DNA of 64,000 bases from Flavobacterium sp. CF108 (GCF_900129795.1 NZ_FQWW01000005.1:310001-374000); one strand, 5' to 3'. Counted from the stretch's first letter, positions 33,251 to 43,112 are shown. The notes: generated from the letters alone by a model not told the origin. Made by a program: numbers and translations.

Positions 33251-34390
33251 ATGAAAAAAGTCCTTTTACAAAAAACACTTTTTAGTTTACTATTATTACT
33301 AAGTTTTACTATTGGTTTTGGTCAAAACATACCATTATCAAAATACGCTAAAATAAGCGTCATTACCTGCGGATTAGGGAATGAAACGTATTCTTATTTT
33401 GGACATACTGCCATTCGTGTTGCAGACCCAATAAACAATCTTGATGTAGTTTATAATTACGGTGCTTTTGATTTTAGAACACCCAATTTTGTTGCCAAAT
33501 TTACAAAAGGTGACTTGCAGTATTTTGTAGTCGCTCATTCATTTGCGGATTTTCTAAATGATTATACTTATGAAAAAAGAAGTGTTTTTGAGCAGGAATT
33601 ACTTCTTTCTCCTGAATTAAAACAGAAACTTTTTGATAAATTAAATACTGTTTTATTATCCGAAGAACGTTACTATACTTATAAGTTTATTGATAAAAAT
33701 TGTACATCGATGGTTGTTGATGTTATCAATTCAACTTTAGGCGGAAATGTAATTGTAAAAAAGAATGATACTGATAAAACTTATCGCTCTGTTTTGTTCC
33801 CTTATTTTAAAGGGCATTTTTATGATCAATTGGGAACCAGTATTATTTTTGGAACTAAAGTAGATCAATTAGCCACTAGAATTTTTCTTCCTTTTGACTT
33901 AAAAAATAGTTTAGACGAAACAACCTTTCAAGGTCATCTTTTAGCGGGAAAGAGTAAAACACTTTTAAGTTTTGAGAAAGAAACTCCAACTTCTTGGTGG
34001 AATAACATTTATACTTATTTACTTATTTTAGGGTTTGTAGTTGTTGTACACAACAAAATTGTAGATAAAATCTATCTTTTGATTTTATCTTTAATGGGAA
34101 TCTTTTTTGTTTCGGTTGGATTTTATTCTTTTCACCAAGAACTGGCGATGAATTATAACGTGTTACTATTTAGTCCGCTTTTACTGCTTTTGATTTTCTT
34201 TTCTATTGTAAAGAACAAAAGATGGACTTATAGATTTGCTGTTTTACATTTAATTTTTCTAGTTGTCTACAGCCTATTTATGATCAATAAGGCACATTTT
34301 TTAATTGTACTGCCAATGATCATTACAAGTGGTTTTGTTTTGGTAAGGGTTGTAATACGAAATGTAAAACGTATACCAATAATAATCTAA
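33251..34390 (+). CDS. DUF4105 / Lnb N-terminal-domain membrane protein
   Basis: The product has 379 residues. The signal peptide ends near GFGQ. A periplasmic domain (about 25-240) matches DUF4105, with TCGLGNETYSYFGHTAIRVA, YNYGAFDF and YKFIDKNCTSMVVDVI (a Cys and His/Asn arrangement like NlpC/Lnb-type folds). Four hydrophobic helices follow (about 255-375). The domain is shared with the N-terminal part of lacto-N-biosidase LnbX-type proteins and is suspected to be a hydrolase, but its substrate is unknown. It is likely cotranscribed with the PorV-like gene and ends two bases from the convergent sugar-transferase gene. Confidence 0.83.
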   Translation: MKKVLLQKTLFSLLLLLSFTIGFGQNIPLSKYAKISVITCGLGNETYSYFGHTAIRVADPINNLDVVYNYGAFDFRTPNFVAKFTKGDLQYFVVAHSFADFLNDYTYEKRSVFEQELLLSPELKQKLFDKLNTVLLSEERYYTYKFIDKNCTSMVVDVINSTLGGNVIVKKNDTDKTYRSVLFPYFKGHFYDQLGTSIIFGTKVDQLATRIFLPFDLKNSLDETTFQGHLLAGKSKTLLSFEKETPTSWWNNIYTYLLILGFVVVVHNKIVDKIYLLILSLMGIFFVSVGFYSFHQELAMNYNVLLFSPLLLLLIFFSIVKNKRWTYRFAVLHLIFLVVYSLFMINKAHFLIVLPMIITSGFVLVRVVIRNVKRIPIII

Positions 34391-34392
34391 CA

Positions 34393-35787
34393 TTATTGGC
34401 CTCTGTAAAATAAAACAGTTGTAATTGTTTTAAAAGTAATACTTAAATCAAGGAAAACACTTCTGTGTTTGATGTAGTATAAATCATATTGCAGTTTTAT
34501 CAAACTTTCATCAATCGATTCTCCATAGGAATAATTTACCTGTGCCCAGCCGGTAAGTCCCGGTTTAATTACATGGCGAGTTTCGTAAAAAGGCATTACT
34601 CGGGCTATTTCCTCCACAAAAAATGGTCTTTCGGGTCTTGGGCCAATTACAGCCATATCTCCTTTTAAAATATTATAAAACTGCGGTAATTCGTCTATTC
34701 TGGATTTACGCATGAATTTTCCAAATGGAGTAATTCTTTTATCATTAAAAACGGCAAAAACAGCACCATTTGTTTCAGAAGCTTCAATCATGGTTCTGAA
34801 TTTATAAATCTTAAAAACATTGCCGTTCTTTCCAACGCGGTCTTGTGTATAAAAAAGACTGCCTTTGTTTCCGATAAGATTTGCGATAGAAATAAAGGGA
34901 ATGAAAACCGTGCAGATTATTAAACCTGTAAAAGAGAACAAGAGTTCTATGAAACGTATTAAAAACAAATACAATTTATTGTTATTGCTGCGGCTGAAAG
35001 GAAAAAAACGATAAAAATCACGAGCTATATAATGTACAGGAATACGTTGTGTTTTGCTTTCGTAAACTTGTGTATATTCTCGAATTACATTTCCGGATTC
35101 TAGTAAGTGAAGTAATTGCTGGTATAAATCGGCGGTGATTCCATCGGTTTTTTGAGAGGCAATTACAATTTCTGAAACGTTATTTTTGATTACAAAATCT
35201 TCTAATTCACTTTTATCAATTTCTTTTACATAATGAAAATCAGAATTTGTTGTAGAAAGAGAATCGGAATTAACAAATCCTATAATTTTATAATGCGGGT
35301 CAACATTTTCCAATCCTAATACTAATTCCTCCACCTCACCTTGATCACATATTAAAACTACATTTTGAGAAAAACGATGTGATGCCAGAAATAATGCATA
35401 GAAAAAACGCCATAATAGAACTGTAAAAACTAATGTGAAATAAAAGATTAATATTACTAGTCTTTGCTTTGGGAGTTCAGGTGATAAAATCGGTGTAAGA
35501 AGATATACTAAAACTGTTGAAGATACTGAAAGGACAACACTTTTGAGTATTTGAAACTGATTACTTGCAACCTGTAGATTATACATTTCGAAAATCGTTC
35601 CAAAAATATATAGATATCCAACAAGGATTATAGGTCGATAAATAGTCTGTATTTCGAAAGCAAAATAATGATAGTCAAAAAAGAAACTTAAGAAATACAA
35701 TGTAGACAAAACGAAAATAGTATCAAAAGCAAAAAGCAAAACTTTTCGTTCTGAAATTTCAAAATGCATTTTATTAGTTGAACGCAT
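34393..35787 (-). CDS. polyprenyl-phosphate sugar-1-phosphate transferase (WcaJ/WbaP-like)
   Basis: This 464-residue inner-membrane enzyme starts glycan assembly by moving a sugar-1-phosphate onto undecaprenyl phosphate. Four N-terminal membrane helices and a cytoplasmic CoA-binding-like domain (about 135-250) precede one more helix (about 275-300). The C-terminal catalytic domain carries KIYKFRTMIEASE, SRIDELPQFYNILKGDM, IGPRPERP and PGLTGWAQVNY. The sugar (hexose or N-acetylhexosamine) cannot be read from sequence. It has its own promoter although it lies at the downstream end of the locus. Confidence 0.92.
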   Translation of the reverse strand: MRSTNKMHFEISERKVLLFAFDTIFVLSTLYFLSFFFDYHYFAFEIQTIYRPIILVGYLYIFGTIFEMYNLQVASNQFQILKSVVLSVSSTVLVYLLTPILSPELPKQRLVILIFYFTLVFTVLLWRFFYALFLASHRFSQNVVLICDQGEVEELVLGLENVDPHYKIIGFVNSDSLSTTNSDFHYVKEIDKSELEDFVIKNNVSEIVIASQKTDGITADLYQQLLHLLESGNVIREYTQVYESKTQRIPVHYIARDFYRFFPFSRSNNNKLYLFLIRFIELLFSFTGLIICTVFIPFISIANLIGNKGSLFYTQDRVGKNGNVFKIYKFRTMIEASETNGAVFAVFNDKRITPFGKFMRKSRIDELPQFYNILKGDMAVIGPRPERPFFVEEIARVMPFYETRHVIKPGLTGWAQVNYSYGESIDESLIKLQYDLYYIKHRSVFLDLSITFKTITTVLFYRGQ

Positions 35788-35819
35788 ATTATGGCAGGTT
35801 TAGGGGCTTAAACTTGGGG

Positions 35820-35827
35820 CAAATGTA
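35820..35827 (-). promoter_or_regulatory. predicted -7 element of the initiating sugar-transferase gene
   Basis: The minus strand reads TACATTTG, a full TAnnTTTG match, in the 56-base gap to the upstream ligase gene; 33 bases before the ATG. Confidence 0.48.
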
Positions 35828-35843
35828 TTATAAAAAACGAAAC

Positions 35844-37190
35844 TTACTTTAGGTTATTACTTGTTTTTTCAGGAATCTTAACTTGTACTGAAAGAAGTGT
35901 AAGAGCATACACAAAAGCAGGAGCAGCAATTCGCATAGCAGCGTGATTTATAGTAAGAAGCCAAAAAAGAAAGAAAGAAAAAAAATACAAATGCTGTTGA
36001 TTGTTTATATAAATTACAAATGGAACAATAAACAAAATCAAAAAACCAAAAATTCCAAATAAACCATGCTCGCTTAACATACGCGATATTTCGTTATGAG
36101 CGGCAACTGATTGTCCTAGTGATTCTTTTCTTATGTCTTTTCCCATTCCTGCACCAATTCCTAAAATCGGATTCTCCAAAAACAATTCTAAATCAGCACC
36201 AATAATAGCTTCTCTTCCTCCTAAACGATCATTCTTTTCTCGTCCTTTAGCATCTTTATTCGCATATCTTTTTTCAATAAGCCCTCTAGTTTGCGATGAA
36301 GTATAACTCCAAATCCCCATTCCAAGAACACTTATAAGTAATAAAATTAGACCTACTTTATTTTTTCCTCTTTTATTTGATAAATAATACAGTAAGAATA
36401 ACAAACAAATAATCATTACCACTCCTGTTATTACTCCTCCTCTTGAAAAAGTTGCTATTGCTCTGTAGCTTACAAATATTAACAAAATACTGTTTAAGAC
36501 TATTTCTTTTTTTGACTTTGAAGAAAGAGCAAATTGTGAAAAAAATATAAATATTCCCAATCCCAAAATTGTTGAAACTTGATTAGGGCCGAATCCTCCT
36601 GAAGTTTCAAAATTCGACTGCGTTCCTGTTACAACATCTCTCACACTTGGATTATATAAAAATAAATATGTGATTGTTGTAATTATAGGTAAGCCCATAA
36701 CAATTAGAACATTTTGTAAGTTGGAAAATAATATCCTTCTTTTATACATATAAATTGATGCAATTGCCAAACACAGGGGGCCTGATAAATTAAAAACTAA
36801 AGCTTTTCTAATGTCTGTATTTAGATTTTCGGAGACAGTTGTAACCAAAATACCTGGAATTAATAATAATAAAAAAACCAAATATACTGATGCGTTTATC
36901 GAAAAATTACTGTAGATCATTCCAATAAGCATAAAAAAGATAACGAGAAACTTGACATATTCATTATTAAAATTACCTCCTGTCATCCTCAAGAAAACCT
37001 CAACACCTACTAAATAGGCTACTACTAAAAGTACTTCATTATTTTTATTTTTATTTCTAACAATAAATAGAAGTCCTAATACTGGTACAAGAAGCCCATA
37101 AATTTTAGATAAAAAAGGCACAACAAAAATAGCCAAAGCAATAGCAGCATGAATCAAGACAAGATGACTATATGATAATGTTTTTTTCAT
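35844..37190 (-). CDS. O-antigen ligase/polymerase family membrane protein (Wzy_C/WaaL type)
   Basis: The product has 448 residues and about 11-12 hydrophobic helices. The large periplasmic loop between late helices carries the Wzy_C-type pattern: RGLIEKRYANKDAKGREKND, then ENPILGIGAGMG and AAHNEISRMLSEHGLFGIFG (the conserved His). Members either ligate finished glycan to a lipid acceptor (WaaL) or polymerise repeat units (Wzy). Because the locus has an ABC exporter and no flippase gene, ligase is the better guess. It is three bases from the neighbouring glycosyltransferase gene. Confidence 0.86.
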   Translation of the reverse strand: MKKTLSYSHLVLIHAAIALAIFVVPFLSKIYGLLVPVLGLLFIVRNKNKNNEVLLVVAYLVGVEVFLRMTGGNFNNEYVKFLVIFFMLIGMIYSNFSINASVYLVFLLLLIPGILVTTVSENLNTDIRKALVFNLSGPLCLAIASIYMYKRRILFSNLQNVLIVMGLPIITTITYLFLYNPSVRDVVTGTQSNFETSGGFGPNQVSTILGLGIFIFFSQFALSSKSKKEIVLNSILLIFVSYRAIATFSRGGVITGVVMIICLLFLLYYLSNKRGKNKVGLILLLISVLGMGIWSYTSSQTRGLIEKRYANKDAKGREKNDRLGGREAIIGADLELFLENPILGIGAGMGKDIRKESLGQSVAAHNEISRMLSEHGLFGIFGFLILFIVPFVIYINNQQHLYFFSFFLFWLLTINHAAMRIAAPAFVYALTLLSVQVKIPEKTSNNLK

Positions 37191-37192
37191 GA

Positions 37193-38266
37193 TTAATTAC
37201 TTTTGTACAAAAGTATCAACTTATTAATTACTTCTTCTTCTGAATAATTATTAAGTATTGATTGTTTTAAATTTTTGACAACTCTCTTTCTTAATGGTTC
37301 GTTTCCTGTTATTTTTAATAACTGAGATTTTACTTCCAATTCATTTTCCGGGTTAAATAATAAACCGGAATAATCATTTTTTATAATTTCAGAACAATAA
37401 CCAACATTTGTAGTAACAACAGCTAAACCTGCTAAACCATATTCTAACAATGTTACCGGAAAACCTTCTTCTGTTGAGGATAAAACTCCAATTGTTCCTT
37501 GAGATAAAACATAAGGAATGTCATTTCTTTCGCCATACAAATGTATATGTTTTTCTAAAGAGTTTGATTTGATAAATGACTTTATGGATTCTGAATAAGC
37601 ATCAAAATAATCTTTTCCTATTAAATGCAAACTCCAATCTGAATCTTTTAATCCTAATTCAAAAAAAGATTTTAGAATTAAAATATGATTTTTAGGATTT
37701 TTTAAATTTGCTAAAAAAACAATCCTTTTTCCCTCTATTCCCTTTAAATTGGTAGTTTTTTCCAAGTCATTTTTTTCGGTGGTAAAATTAGGAACAAAGG
37801 TTACTCTTTTACATAGCATATTTTTTTTATTCCATTCTTTCAATTGATTACTAACTACAAAAATTGAATAAAAAAAAAGAGACAAAGAAATTAAGGTTTT
37901 GTTTTTAAATTTTGATTCTTTTATTCTGGTTCCGTAATGATCATGCCAAAATATTTTAATTCTTGGCAAAGTCAATTTTACTAAAACTGCAATAAAAAAT
38001 GAAGAACCATGAGCATGTATAATTTCAACTTTATTGCTTTTTATATATTTTCGCAGTCTAAAAGTGCTTTTTATATCTATCGCTTTTTTTTTATTTAAAA
38101 ACAAATAAGATACCTTACCATTTATCTGTTTAACCAATTGGCCTTGTTTCCTTGTAGCTATTAAGCCTGAAAATTTTATTTTTCCAGATAAGGCATTTGC
38201 ATAATTTACTGCCATTCTTTCAGCCCCGCCTGCTTCTAAAGAATCTATTATTTGAACAACTCTCAT
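37193..38266 (-). CDS. glycosyltransferase family 4
   Basis: This 357-residue GT-B enzyme has the N-terminal IDSLEAGGAERMAVNYA typical of GT4 and the C-terminal nucleotide-sugar site STEEGFPVTLLEYGLAGLAV (EX7E pattern). KRIVFLANLKNPKNH marks the start of the second Rossmann domain. It transfers an unknown sugar to the growing glycan on the cytoplasmic side. It overlaps the upstream gene by four bases. Confidence 0.9.
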   Translation of the reverse strand: MRVVQIIDSLEAGGAERMAVNYANALSGKIKFSGLIATRKQGQLVKQINGKVSYLFLNKKKAIDIKSTFRLRKYIKSNKVEIIHAHGSSFFIAVLVKLTLPRIKIFWHDHYGTRIKESKFKNKTLISLSLFFYSIFVVSNQLKEWNKKNMLCKRVTFVPNFTTEKNDLEKTTNLKGIEGKRIVFLANLKNPKNHILILKSFFELGLKDSDWSLHLIGKDYFDAYSESIKSFIKSNSLEKHIHLYGERNDIPYVLSQGTIGVLSSTEEGFPVTLLEYGLAGLAVVTTNVGYCSEIIKNDYSGLLFNPENELEVKSQLLKITGNEPLRKRVVKNLKQSILNNYSEEEVINKLILLYKSN

Positions 38267-39381
38267 TTTATAATCAGTTTTTCTATTTCAGTTTCAAAAA
38301 CCTCAGTAGTATAATTTTGGGACCATTCAGCAGCTAACTTACCTATTTTAATATAATTGGTTTGATCTAAAAGTAAATTTTCAATTCGCACCAAATCTTT
38401 CTCTAAATTCATTTCCAGCAAAATTCCTCTTTTACCTTTATCAAGCATATATGATATACATGAAACGTTTGTAGACAAGGGAACATTACTCCAAAACATT
38501 CCTTCAGCAACAGCTTTTGGCCAACCCTCGCTTTTTGATGGTAAAATAACAAAATGACTTCTTTTATAAGCATCTTTTATAATATCCTGATTTTGATTCC
38601 CATGTAAAAAAACCAAATCCTCAAGCTTATTTTCTTGAATATAATTTTCTATATTATTTCTTTCCGGTCCTTCGCCAAATATGTTGAGCATAACCTTGGT
38701 TTCTTTTTTAACTAAACCATTTATTAGTTTTAAAGCATACATTGGATTTTTACCTGTAACTAAACTTCCCACAAAAACAAATTCTGCTCCCAGGTTTAAG
38801 TTTCTCTTTTGTATTACTCCTTTTTCATAATCTGAATAAGTTGCCGTAAAAAAAGACTTTATATTTTTTGATTGATTTTCCCATTCGCCATACACTAAAA
38901 CCTGCATATTTCGGGTTAAAAATGTATTATTTAATATATATTTTTGCAAATTATAAGTCCAAGGCTGTTTACTTTTTGGGTCCCAGTTTCCTGCATATTT
39001 TGCTGTTTTTATTTTATTAGGAAAAAAAACCTGAACGAAACAACTAATCAATCCTACATTTCCAGGACAGCGTAAATGAATATGATCAGAATTTTGCATT
39101 GCCATAAATATTTTCCAGATTATCAAGGGTAAATTGAGCATGCTTTTTAAAATCCGTAAAGGACGATTAAATGCTAAAGCAGGTATTTCATTAAAACTTA
39201 TTTTAGAATGTTGATAAGCCAAATCAATATTCCCTCCTTTTTCTTTACTAAAAGGAGCTACAATAGTAACATTATCAACATGTTTTAACCAAATATTCAT
39301 CTCTCTAATATAAGGTCCATAGCCTAATAAGAGCGAATCATCTTTATAATGAATAACGTGAGTAATGATGGTAAAGTTCAT
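38263..39381 (-). CDS. glycosyltransferase family 4
   Basis: The start is set at MNFTIITHVIHYKDD (372 residues), which is the usual N-terminus of such proteins; an ATG at 39420 would add 13 residues and overlap the upstream gene. The donor-site motif is PSKSEGWPKAVAEGMFW, and GEGPERNNIENYI is also typical. An HLRCPGNVGLISCF stretch lies near residue 95. Acceptor and donor unknown. Overlaps the next gene by four bases (ATGA-type coupling). Confidence 0.87.
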   Translation of the reverse strand: MNFTIITHVIHYKDDSLLLGYGPYIREMNIWLKHVDNVTIVAPFSKEKGGNIDLAYQHSKISFNEIPALAFNRPLRILKSMLNLPLIIWKIFMAMQNSDHIHLRCPGNVGLISCFVQVFFPNKIKTAKYAGNWDPKSKQPWTYNLQKYILNNTFLTRNMQVLVYGEWENQSKNIKSFFTATYSDYEKGVIQKRNLNLGAEFVFVGSLVTGKNPMYALKLINGLVKKETKVMLNIFGEGPERNNIENYIQENKLEDLVFLHGNQNQDIIKDAYKRSHFVILPSKSEGWPKAVAEGMFWSNVPLSTNVSCISYMLDKGKRGILLEMNLEKDLVRIENLLLDQTNYIKIGKLAAEWSQNYTTEVFETEIEKLIIK

Positions 39382-39394
39382 GGAGTTTGAATTT

Positions 39395-40510
39395 TTATTT
39401 AATAACTGATAAGGTTTCAATTATTTTTTTCATTACTGTGCAATAGCTATCTGTTCCAAATTTTTTCAAATATGTTTTTCTTGCTTCGATTCCCATATTA
39501 ATGTGATTATCAAAATTATTCTCAACGTTTTCAAATAATGAGATCATTCCTTCTAAAGTTGGATTAAATTTAAAACAATCTATTTCATCTTTAAGTTCTT
39601 TAGTCAACCCCGTATTATTTGAAATTAGTAGTGGTGTATGGTTCATCATTGACTCCAAACCAACTGTTGGTAAATTATCAAATTTTGACGGTATAATTGT
39701 GTAGTGACTTTTGTTTAAATACTGATCTATTTCGTTATAGGATAATGCTCCTTGAAAATTTATATCCGTATTAACATTACATAATTTCAATACTTGATCA
39801 TATTGACTTCCGCTTCCAGCAATATTTAGAATAATCTTCGACATTTGAAACTTCTTTTTATAAGCTAAAAAAGCATTTATTAATTCAATAATTCCTTTTG
39901 AGGGTTCTAAACGTCCCAAATAAGAAATTACAATAAAATTCGAATCCATAACTATTTTTCCACTGAATCTATCTCTCATTGGGTTAAGAATTTTTACACT
40001 ATTCTTACATTGAAAATATTTCTTCAAATCTTCCCTAGCAAAATCTGAAGGACATATTATCAAGTCAGCAAACCATTTATAAAGTAATTTCTTTCTGTTT
40101 TTTTTAAGGTTCTTTTTAAAAGATGATACCGAAACATCTTCATTAATTTGACTTGATAATGTATGATAATAAGGAAGGGTTTTAACTCTTCCTAACGAAA
40201 GTATTTTTGAGACTATTGTAGTAATATTAACATTTACAAAATGACTTATTACAATACTTGGCTTGTATTTAAGATAAATTTTTGCATACCAAAGCGCATC
40301 AGAAATTTTAACAGGTCGGTTTTCTGTTGGCCAAGAATAAACTAATAACTCTCCCTTATCAATATTTTCTCTGAATGGTTTACTAAAAAAAGGTTTATGA
40401 GATATAAAGACAACTCTTCTGCCATCATTAGCCAAACTTTGAGCTAAACAATAACTCATATAAGCAAATGACCCCTTGGTATAATTATGTGCAATTAAAA
40501 TTGTTTTCAT
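39395..40510 (-). CDS. glycosyltransferase family 4
   Basis: This 371-residue GT-B enzyme has AHNYTKGSFAYMSYCLAQSL at the N-terminus, the hinge YLGRLEPSKGIIELI (about residue 200) and the donor region SKFDNLPTVGLESMMNHTPL (EX7E-like, with Asp at the first acidic place). Sugar unknown. A promoter-like element lies upstream at 40581-40588, so a second transcript may begin here. Confidence 0.88.
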   Translation of the reverse strand: MKTILIAHNYTKGSFAYMSYCLAQSLANDGRRVVFISHKPFFSKPFRENIDKGELLVYSWPTENRPVKISDALWYAKIYLKYKPSIVISHFVNVNITTIVSKILSLGRVKTLPYYHTLSSQINEDVSVSSFKKNLKKNRKKLLYKWFADLIICPSDFAREDLKKYFQCKNSVKILNPMRDRFSGKIVMDSNFIVISYLGRLEPSKGIIELINAFLAYKKKFQMSKIILNIAGSGSQYDQVLKLCNVNTDINFQGALSYNEIDQYLNKSHYTIIPSKFDNLPTVGLESMMNHTPLLISNNTGLTKELKDEIDCFKFNPTLEGMISLFENVENNFDNHINMGIEARKTYLKKFGTDSYCTVMKKIIETLSVIK

Positions 40511-40580
40511 TTTTATATTTCATTAAAACTGTCAAATTCACATCTTCGGCTTGTGAATCATACCTCGAATGCTTTCTATA

Positions 40581-40588
40581 CAAAATTA
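40581..40588 (-). promoter_or_regulatory. possible internal -7 promoter element
   Basis: The minus strand reads TAATTTTG, a full TAnnTTTG match, at the end of the upstream GT gene and 71 bases ahead of the next start. A small ATTCACA/TGTGAAT hairpin (40536-40558) lies in the leader. The AT-rich context makes a chance match possible. Confidence 0.3.
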
Positions 40589-41722
40589 CATTTTATAAAA
40601 ATCAATATTTTGACAAACGATATTTTCGAGTCCATATTTTTTAAGAACTTGTTCTCTGGCTTTTTTACCTATTTCTTTTGCTTCTTGTTTATTAAATAAA
40701 ATCCAAATGATTTTTTCAGCAATATCCTTTGGGCAGTAAGGATCACATAATAATCCAGTCTTATAATTTTCTATAGCCTCAGGACCAGGTCCCAATTTTG
40801 TAAAAACAACTGGTTTTTCCATAGCCATTGCTTCAGGTGCAACTAATCCCTGAGTTTCCATATGAGAAGGGAATACGCAAACCGAAGCACTTGAATATGC
40901 TTTCGGAATATCAGAATAAGGAATAGCCCCATGAAAATTAATACTTTTAGAAATTTCTCCAAGTTTTATTAATTCTTTGTCCTTCAACATTTTTATATAG
41001 GATGTGCCATCTGAAAAAAACCAATCTCTACCATAAATTTCTAATGTTGCGTTCGGAAATTCTTTCTTAACGAATGGAAGAGCCTGAATCAACTGGCGTA
41101 TTCCTTTTTTTTCGCAGACCGTTCCAGCAAAAACAATCTTGTTGTCAGATTCATTTTCAATTATTGGTTGAAAAAAATCTGTATCAATAGGATTGCTTAT
41201 GTAAGCTATTGGTTTATTATTATAGCTTAAATATTGTTCCGTATGTTTTTTTACATATTGAGAAACGGCAATAAAAGCATCTGCTTTACTAAAAGATTTT
41301 TTTTCCTGAAATCCTTTCCATTTATTAATTTTCCTGTTTTCACTTTCAGCAAAAAAATGATGTCCTCCGTGTAAACGGATAATGTATTTTATATCTTTTA
41401 TTTTAGAAAGTAAAGCAAGTCCAAGTTCAGAAGATTCAATGATGTGTATCGGATTTTCTTTATGAATCTCTTTAATTTTTTTATTCAGTGCCTTCGAATT
41501 AAAATACCAGGAAAATCCTTTTATTGTGCTTTTTTTTAATCGATAAACATTTATTCCTTCTACAATTTCAGATTCATTATTTGGAGTATAGTTAATTCCG
41601 ATAACTGATATTTGAAAATCTTTTTTAGCCAACGAAACTGCCAGCGTTTTAACAAAACTGCCTATTCCTCCATGGGGATGCCCTTTTTTTGGAAATTCAT
41701 TAGTTATGAAACAGATGTGCAT
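40586..41722 (-). CDS. glycosyltransferase family 4
   Basis: The product has 378 residues. The N-terminal FPKKGHPHGGIGSFVKTLAV is the glycine-rich acceptor-side loop of GT4, IVFAGTVCEKKGIRQLI is the second-domain start, and SHMETQGLVAPEAMAMEKPV carries the EX7E donor site. The overall form recalls capsule and O-antigen mannosyl-type transferases, but specificity is not readable. Six bases separate it from the upstream gene. Confidence 0.9.
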   Translation of the reverse strand: MHICFITNEFPKKGHPHGGIGSFVKTLAVSLAKKDFQISVIGINYTPNNESEIVEGINVYRLKKSTIKGFSWYFNSKALNKKIKEIHKENPIHIIESSELGLALLSKIKDIKYIIRLHGGHHFFAESENRKINKWKGFQEKKSFSKADAFIAVSQYVKKHTEQYLSYNNKPIAYISNPIDTDFFQPIIENESDNKIVFAGTVCEKKGIRQLIQALPFVKKEFPNATLEIYGRDWFFSDGTSYIKMLKDKELIKLGEISKSINFHGAIPYSDIPKAYSSASVCVFPSHMETQGLVAPEAMAMEKPVVFTKLGPGPEAIENYKTGLLCDPYCPKDIAEKIIWILFNKQEAKEIGKKAREQVLKKYGLENIVCQNIDFYKM

Positions 41723-41728
41723 ATCTAT

Positions 41729-43102
41729 CTAATTTATTATTTTGCGAATATTATTAGATGCATTTTTATAATCTCCAAGTATTATTTCTTTCCAATGGAT
41801 CATATCAACATTCTTGTTTATCTGCAAAACAACCTTTTGAGCAATTTCATCTTTACTATTCAACCAAATAATGGAATTTTCATTTGGCATACTTCTAAAA
41901 TGTTGAAATTGATAAATGGTTTTTACAGACCAATCTTTCACGTTTTTATTTGACTGGTCATAATTAATAAATATACAGGGCTTATTAAACATTTCAAAAT
42001 CAAAAGCCATAGTAGAACCAACATTTATAACTATATCAGAATAAAATGCTGTACTTACTAACAACTTTACATCGTCGAAAGTTGGATAAACTGTATTCCA
42101 CTCTTTTGATTTACTGAAATACCATAAGGGCGGTGCTTCTTTAATTAAATCTTTGTATTGCTCTACGATCTTATCAAATCTTCCTGAGAAATCAACCGGG
42201 CATCTTCTTAATAAAATTTGATATTCATTCTGCAAATTTGCTTTGATAATTTCCTCGGCTATATCTTTCAAATAACTTGGATCATCTGGAGAAGTTTTAG
42301 TGTCATCCCCAGAAAAGCAAATAATTCTTTTGTTTAAATCTAAATTATATTTCTGATAGAAAATTTCTTTATCAATTATATTTTTTGGTTCATCGTAAAA
42401 CTCAAACTGTGGAGTTCCTGTAATATGAATATTTTCTGTTGGAATTTCAGGATAATATAGTTTCAATTCATTTTTCATATAATCAGACCACACTAAATAA
42501 TTCTCTGCACGCAATGCTAACCGAGCTTTAGGCAAATTATCCCAAGAATAAATCACAGTACTTGTTTTAATTCCCAAATCAATTGCTGCAGCAAAAATTG
42601 GAGCTGCATTTAATGCTCTTTGATGTGAACAGAAAACATGATCAATTTGGGCATGTTTCAGAATATTTCTTACTTCATTGTAAAATGAATTTTGACGAAT
42701 AGCTTTCTGATACATTTTTTCAAGTTTTAAAATGCTTGAATACTTTTTAAAAAAGACTGATAATAACTCTATTACCTTATAGAATATCTTTTTTGAAAAT
42801 CCTTTCTGTTTCCAATTCCAATTTGTTAATAAGGTTGGATTATTAACTTTAGAATTGTTGTAATATAATCTTGACAGACAAATTAATTCTCTTAAAAACT
42901 TTTCTCTAACAGACTCCCTATAGGATGGAATTAAAAATTCCTCATTAATTGGAATGTTTTTCTTAATAGCTGTTATGGTTTCTGGATCGAAATTATGAAA
43001 CAGAATTGTATCTTTTTTTAAATTACTGAAAACATTAGAATAAAGATAATTTCTAATTCCAACTCCATCAGGAAACAGCAATACTATTTTATTTTTTTCC
43101 AT
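41729..43102 (-). CDS. GT-B-like surface-glycan protein of uncertain family
   Basis: The product has 457 residues and no signal peptide. I cannot place it in a numbered GT family. The middle and end resemble the second domain of GT-B enzymes such as UDP-sugar epimerases or CDP-glycerol transferases: HITGTPQFEFY, ICFSGDDTKTSPDDP, then VINVGSTMAFDFEMFNKPCI followed by INYD. The N-terminal half has SSTVIYSWDNLPKARLALRA-like text (STVIYSWDNLP) that recurs in capsule-gene proteins. It sits among glycosyltransferases in the same operon, so a transferase role is likely but not proven. Confidence 0.68.
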   Translation of the reverse strand: MEKNKIVLLFPDGVGIRNYLYSNVFSNLKKDTILFHNFDPETITAIKKNIPINEEFLIPSYRESVREKFLRELICLSRLYYNNSKVNNPTLLTNWNWKQKGFSKKIFYKVIELLSVFFKKYSSILKLEKMYQKAIRQNSFYNEVRNILKHAQIDHVFCSHQRALNAAPIFAAAIDLGIKTSTVIYSWDNLPKARLALRAENYLVWSDYMKNELKLYYPEIPTENIHITGTPQFEFYDEPKNIIDKEIFYQKYNLDLNKRIICFSGDDTKTSPDDPSYLKDIAEEIIKANLQNEYQILLRRCPVDFSGRFDKIVEQYKDLIKEAPPLWYFSKSKEWNTVYPTFDDVKLLVSTAFYSDIVINVGSTMAFDFEMFNKPCIFINYDQSNKNVKDWSVKTIYQFQHFRSMPNENSIIWLNSKDEIAQKVVLQINKNVDMIHWKEIILGDYKNASNNIRKIIN

Positions 43103-43112
43103 CGAAAAAAGA

